From Trichobilharzia regenti (Eukaryota > Platyhelminthes > Trematoda > Strigeidida > Schistosomatidae): a stretch of DNA of 64,000 bases. This document shows positions 62,720 through 64,000 of this stretch, in pieces. The notes under the pieces are model-generated. The model ran no database searches, was not told the DNA's origin, and saw only the letters and a program-made list of their open reading frames with translations. The stretch spans positions 39,901,459-39,965,458 of the forward strand of contig OX235265.1 of NCBI GenBank assembly GCA_944472135.2. The letters are read 5' to 3'. Positions within the stretch are counted from its first letter, which is position 1. Each line of letters opens with the position of its first letter. The position numbers and the translations under genes were made by a program.

Positions 62720-63373
62720 GTGCTTATCGAAAAACTCCAGCCATCAAGCTCTTTTTCAGTACTATCTTCAGAAATAGAACTTCTAAAGTTGTCTACAGGA
62801 GAACTTAAGGCTGAGTTAAGGCAAATAAAAAACAGTAAGTCAGTAAATGCTGGAAACATCGAAACCACTACCGAGATATCGAAATTATCAGACCAGATCA
62901 GCGATATCAGATCGCAGGTCTGTGAACTGACACCTCTAACTATCCTCATGAAAACTGTATACCTTAACAAGCTTGACACAGAGTCGGTAACTAAGGTAGA
63001 TAACCTTATTAATTTTGTTACCACAGAAGTAACAAAACGACTCGACACAAAACTGAGTGCTATTGTCTACAACGTTCCGGACAATGAGGCCCTAAAAAAG
63101 GTACAGCGCATCTTACTTAGTGAAGCGAAAATGCCTAACTCCAAGACTAAGTGCTACAGGCTGAAGAAGAGTCAACATGAAAAGTGTTGTCCTGTTCGTT
63201 TTCAGTTCGAAACACCGGCAGAGAACAGAAAATTCATCCACTCCCAAGACATCCTATCGCGAGCCAGAAACTACAAACATATAATGGTCGGGGTGGGCAA
63301 AGCAGTCATAGAAAGGCGAGCATACAATTATCTCGCTAAGACTAATTGTGAAATAGGTAATAGGGCATTGTAA
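62720..63373 (+). CDS. CR1-clade ORF1-like protein (coiled coil, RNA-binding)
   Basis: 217 codons. The N-terminal half (about residues 10-110) has spaced Leu/Ile residues typical of a coiled coil (SSEIELLKLSTGELKAELRQ). The C-terminal half (about 115-215) has VYNVPDNEALKKVQ, KTKCYRLKKSQHEKCCPVRF and IHSQDILSRARNY, a layout seen in ORF1-type proteins of SR1/Perere-like CR1 elements. The frame is open with a natural stop. It may be truncated at its start, since similar proteins are often longer. Confidence 0.68.
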   Translation: MLIEKLQPSSSFSVLSSEIELLKLSTGELKAELRQIKNSKSVNAGNIETTTEISKLSDQISDIRSQVCELTPLTILMKTVYLNKLDTESVTKVDNLINFVTTEVTKRLDTKLSAIVYNVPDNEALKKVQRILLSEAKMPNSKTKCYRLKKSQHEKCCPVRFQFETPAENRKFIHSQDILSRARNYKHIMVGVGKAVIERRAYNYLAKTNCEIGNRAL

Positions 63374-64000
63374 GCAGACATTATTCCCAGCCCTGTGAAA
63401 GATACAGCAGACCCCACCACATCAACCCTCTCAAAACACAGAATTATCCCATCAGAGTGCAACACCAGCCGAAAGGCCACTAGACAGTAACCAAATAAAT
63501 AATAAAACCATACCATCTATCACCCCAGAATCTAAAATGCCACTAAATAACCCCAGAAAAATGTCAAAACCCCCCGAAATTCGACATTGTCCTCTCTTAG
63601 CCATAACTCCATTGGTAATGATGAGGAAAATATGCCCCTAAATCATACCAACAAAAACAGTGGCAGCTTAAATAACCCCACACTCCCCACAGTAAATAGT
63701 ATTAGCACCCACAACGTGCTAAATCGCACCATGGCATACACTGATATCCAATGTCATAACAATGTCACCCTCAATAGTACAAGTGGTAATAGTCAGAACT
63801 CGGCTATCAACAATTCAGGGTCTTCAGAGTATGGCACCCAAACAAATTTTGACCGGATATATGGTACAAGTCTGCTGGGAACTAACCCACAATGCAGTAC
63901 ACACGAAACCCACACAAGGACACAACTAGCATCAAACAATAGGTGGAATAATAAGCCATGGTCATCACAAGGAACCAATAATTTTTATCCCCCGCGTCCC
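63374..64000 (+). mobile_element. CR1-like element, region between ORF1 and ORF2 (leaves window)
   Basis: In a plus frame it is a low-complexity Asn/Ser/Thr-rich stretch (NVLNRTMAYTDIQCHNNV, NSGSSEYGTQTNF, SSQGTNNFYPPRP), broken by stops in its first part. Its position after ORF1 suggests the N-terminal linker of ORF2 before the endonuclease, which would lie beyond 64,000. The endonuclease fragment at 40.3 kb shows what to expect. Confidence 0.5.

Overview
The window reads as AT-rich, intron-bearing flatworm DNA, most likely from a blood fluke (Schistosoma) or a close digenean relative. The evidence is the mix of mobile elements: RTE-clade (SR2-like) and CR1-clade (SR1/Perere-like) non-LTR elements, a CsRn1-type Ty3/Gypsy element with the C-H-C-C Gag finger, BEL/Pao Gag, several Penelope-like elements, and tRNA-derived SINEs carrying a hammerhead-like segment. 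The species cannot be fixed from the sequence alone. Nothing prokaryotic is present.

The one recognisable host gene is on the minus strand at 11.1-39.4 kb. Eight small exons resemble KICS2 (C12orf66), a subunit of the KICSTOR complex that restrains mTORC1. Splice phases agree at every junction that can be tested, and one internal segment was not located. The introns hold most of the mobile DNA in this half of the window: a solo LTR 37 bp from the last 3' splice site, two RTE relics, two inverted SINE pairs, a Penelope relic, a degenerate gypsy provirus that has received a full-length gypsy element with identical LTRs (23,526-28,018), and a 7.9 kb palindrome. A second probable host exon, with a poly(A) signal, is at 60,163-60,389 (minus), and a weak exon candidate is at 474-675 (minus).

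Layout. 0-10.6 kb holds relics (Penelope, solo LTR, a foldback repeat, split CR1, RTE and SINE pieces). 10.8-29.7 kb holds most KICS2 exons and nested elements. 30,034-37,891 is palindrome 1 (arms 3,914 bp, spacer 30 bp) containing a Penelope-like element and part of a non-LTR element, followed by a third 532-bp copy. 39.1-39.4 kb holds KICS2 exons 1 and 2. 39.6-43.9 kb has Penelope and CR1 fragments and quiet sequence. 43,994-47,594 is a BEL/Pao-related element with gag but no pol. 47,597-59,080 is palindrome 2 (arms about 5.7 kb, spacer 67 bp), each arm holding a CsRn1-type gypsy element with the same two frameshifts. 60.9-62.1 kb is an inverted partial BEL copy. 62.7-64.0 kb is the 5' part of a CR1-like element that leaves the window.

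The main points for follow-up are the two very large, nearly perfect palindromes (real inverted duplications or long-read fold-back assembly errors), a 106-bp duplication abutting both ends of the young gypsy element, an in-frame stop lying in an intron-like 24-nt string inside its pol, the head-to-head hammerhead-type SINE pairs, and the pol-less BEL element with an internal tandem repeat.
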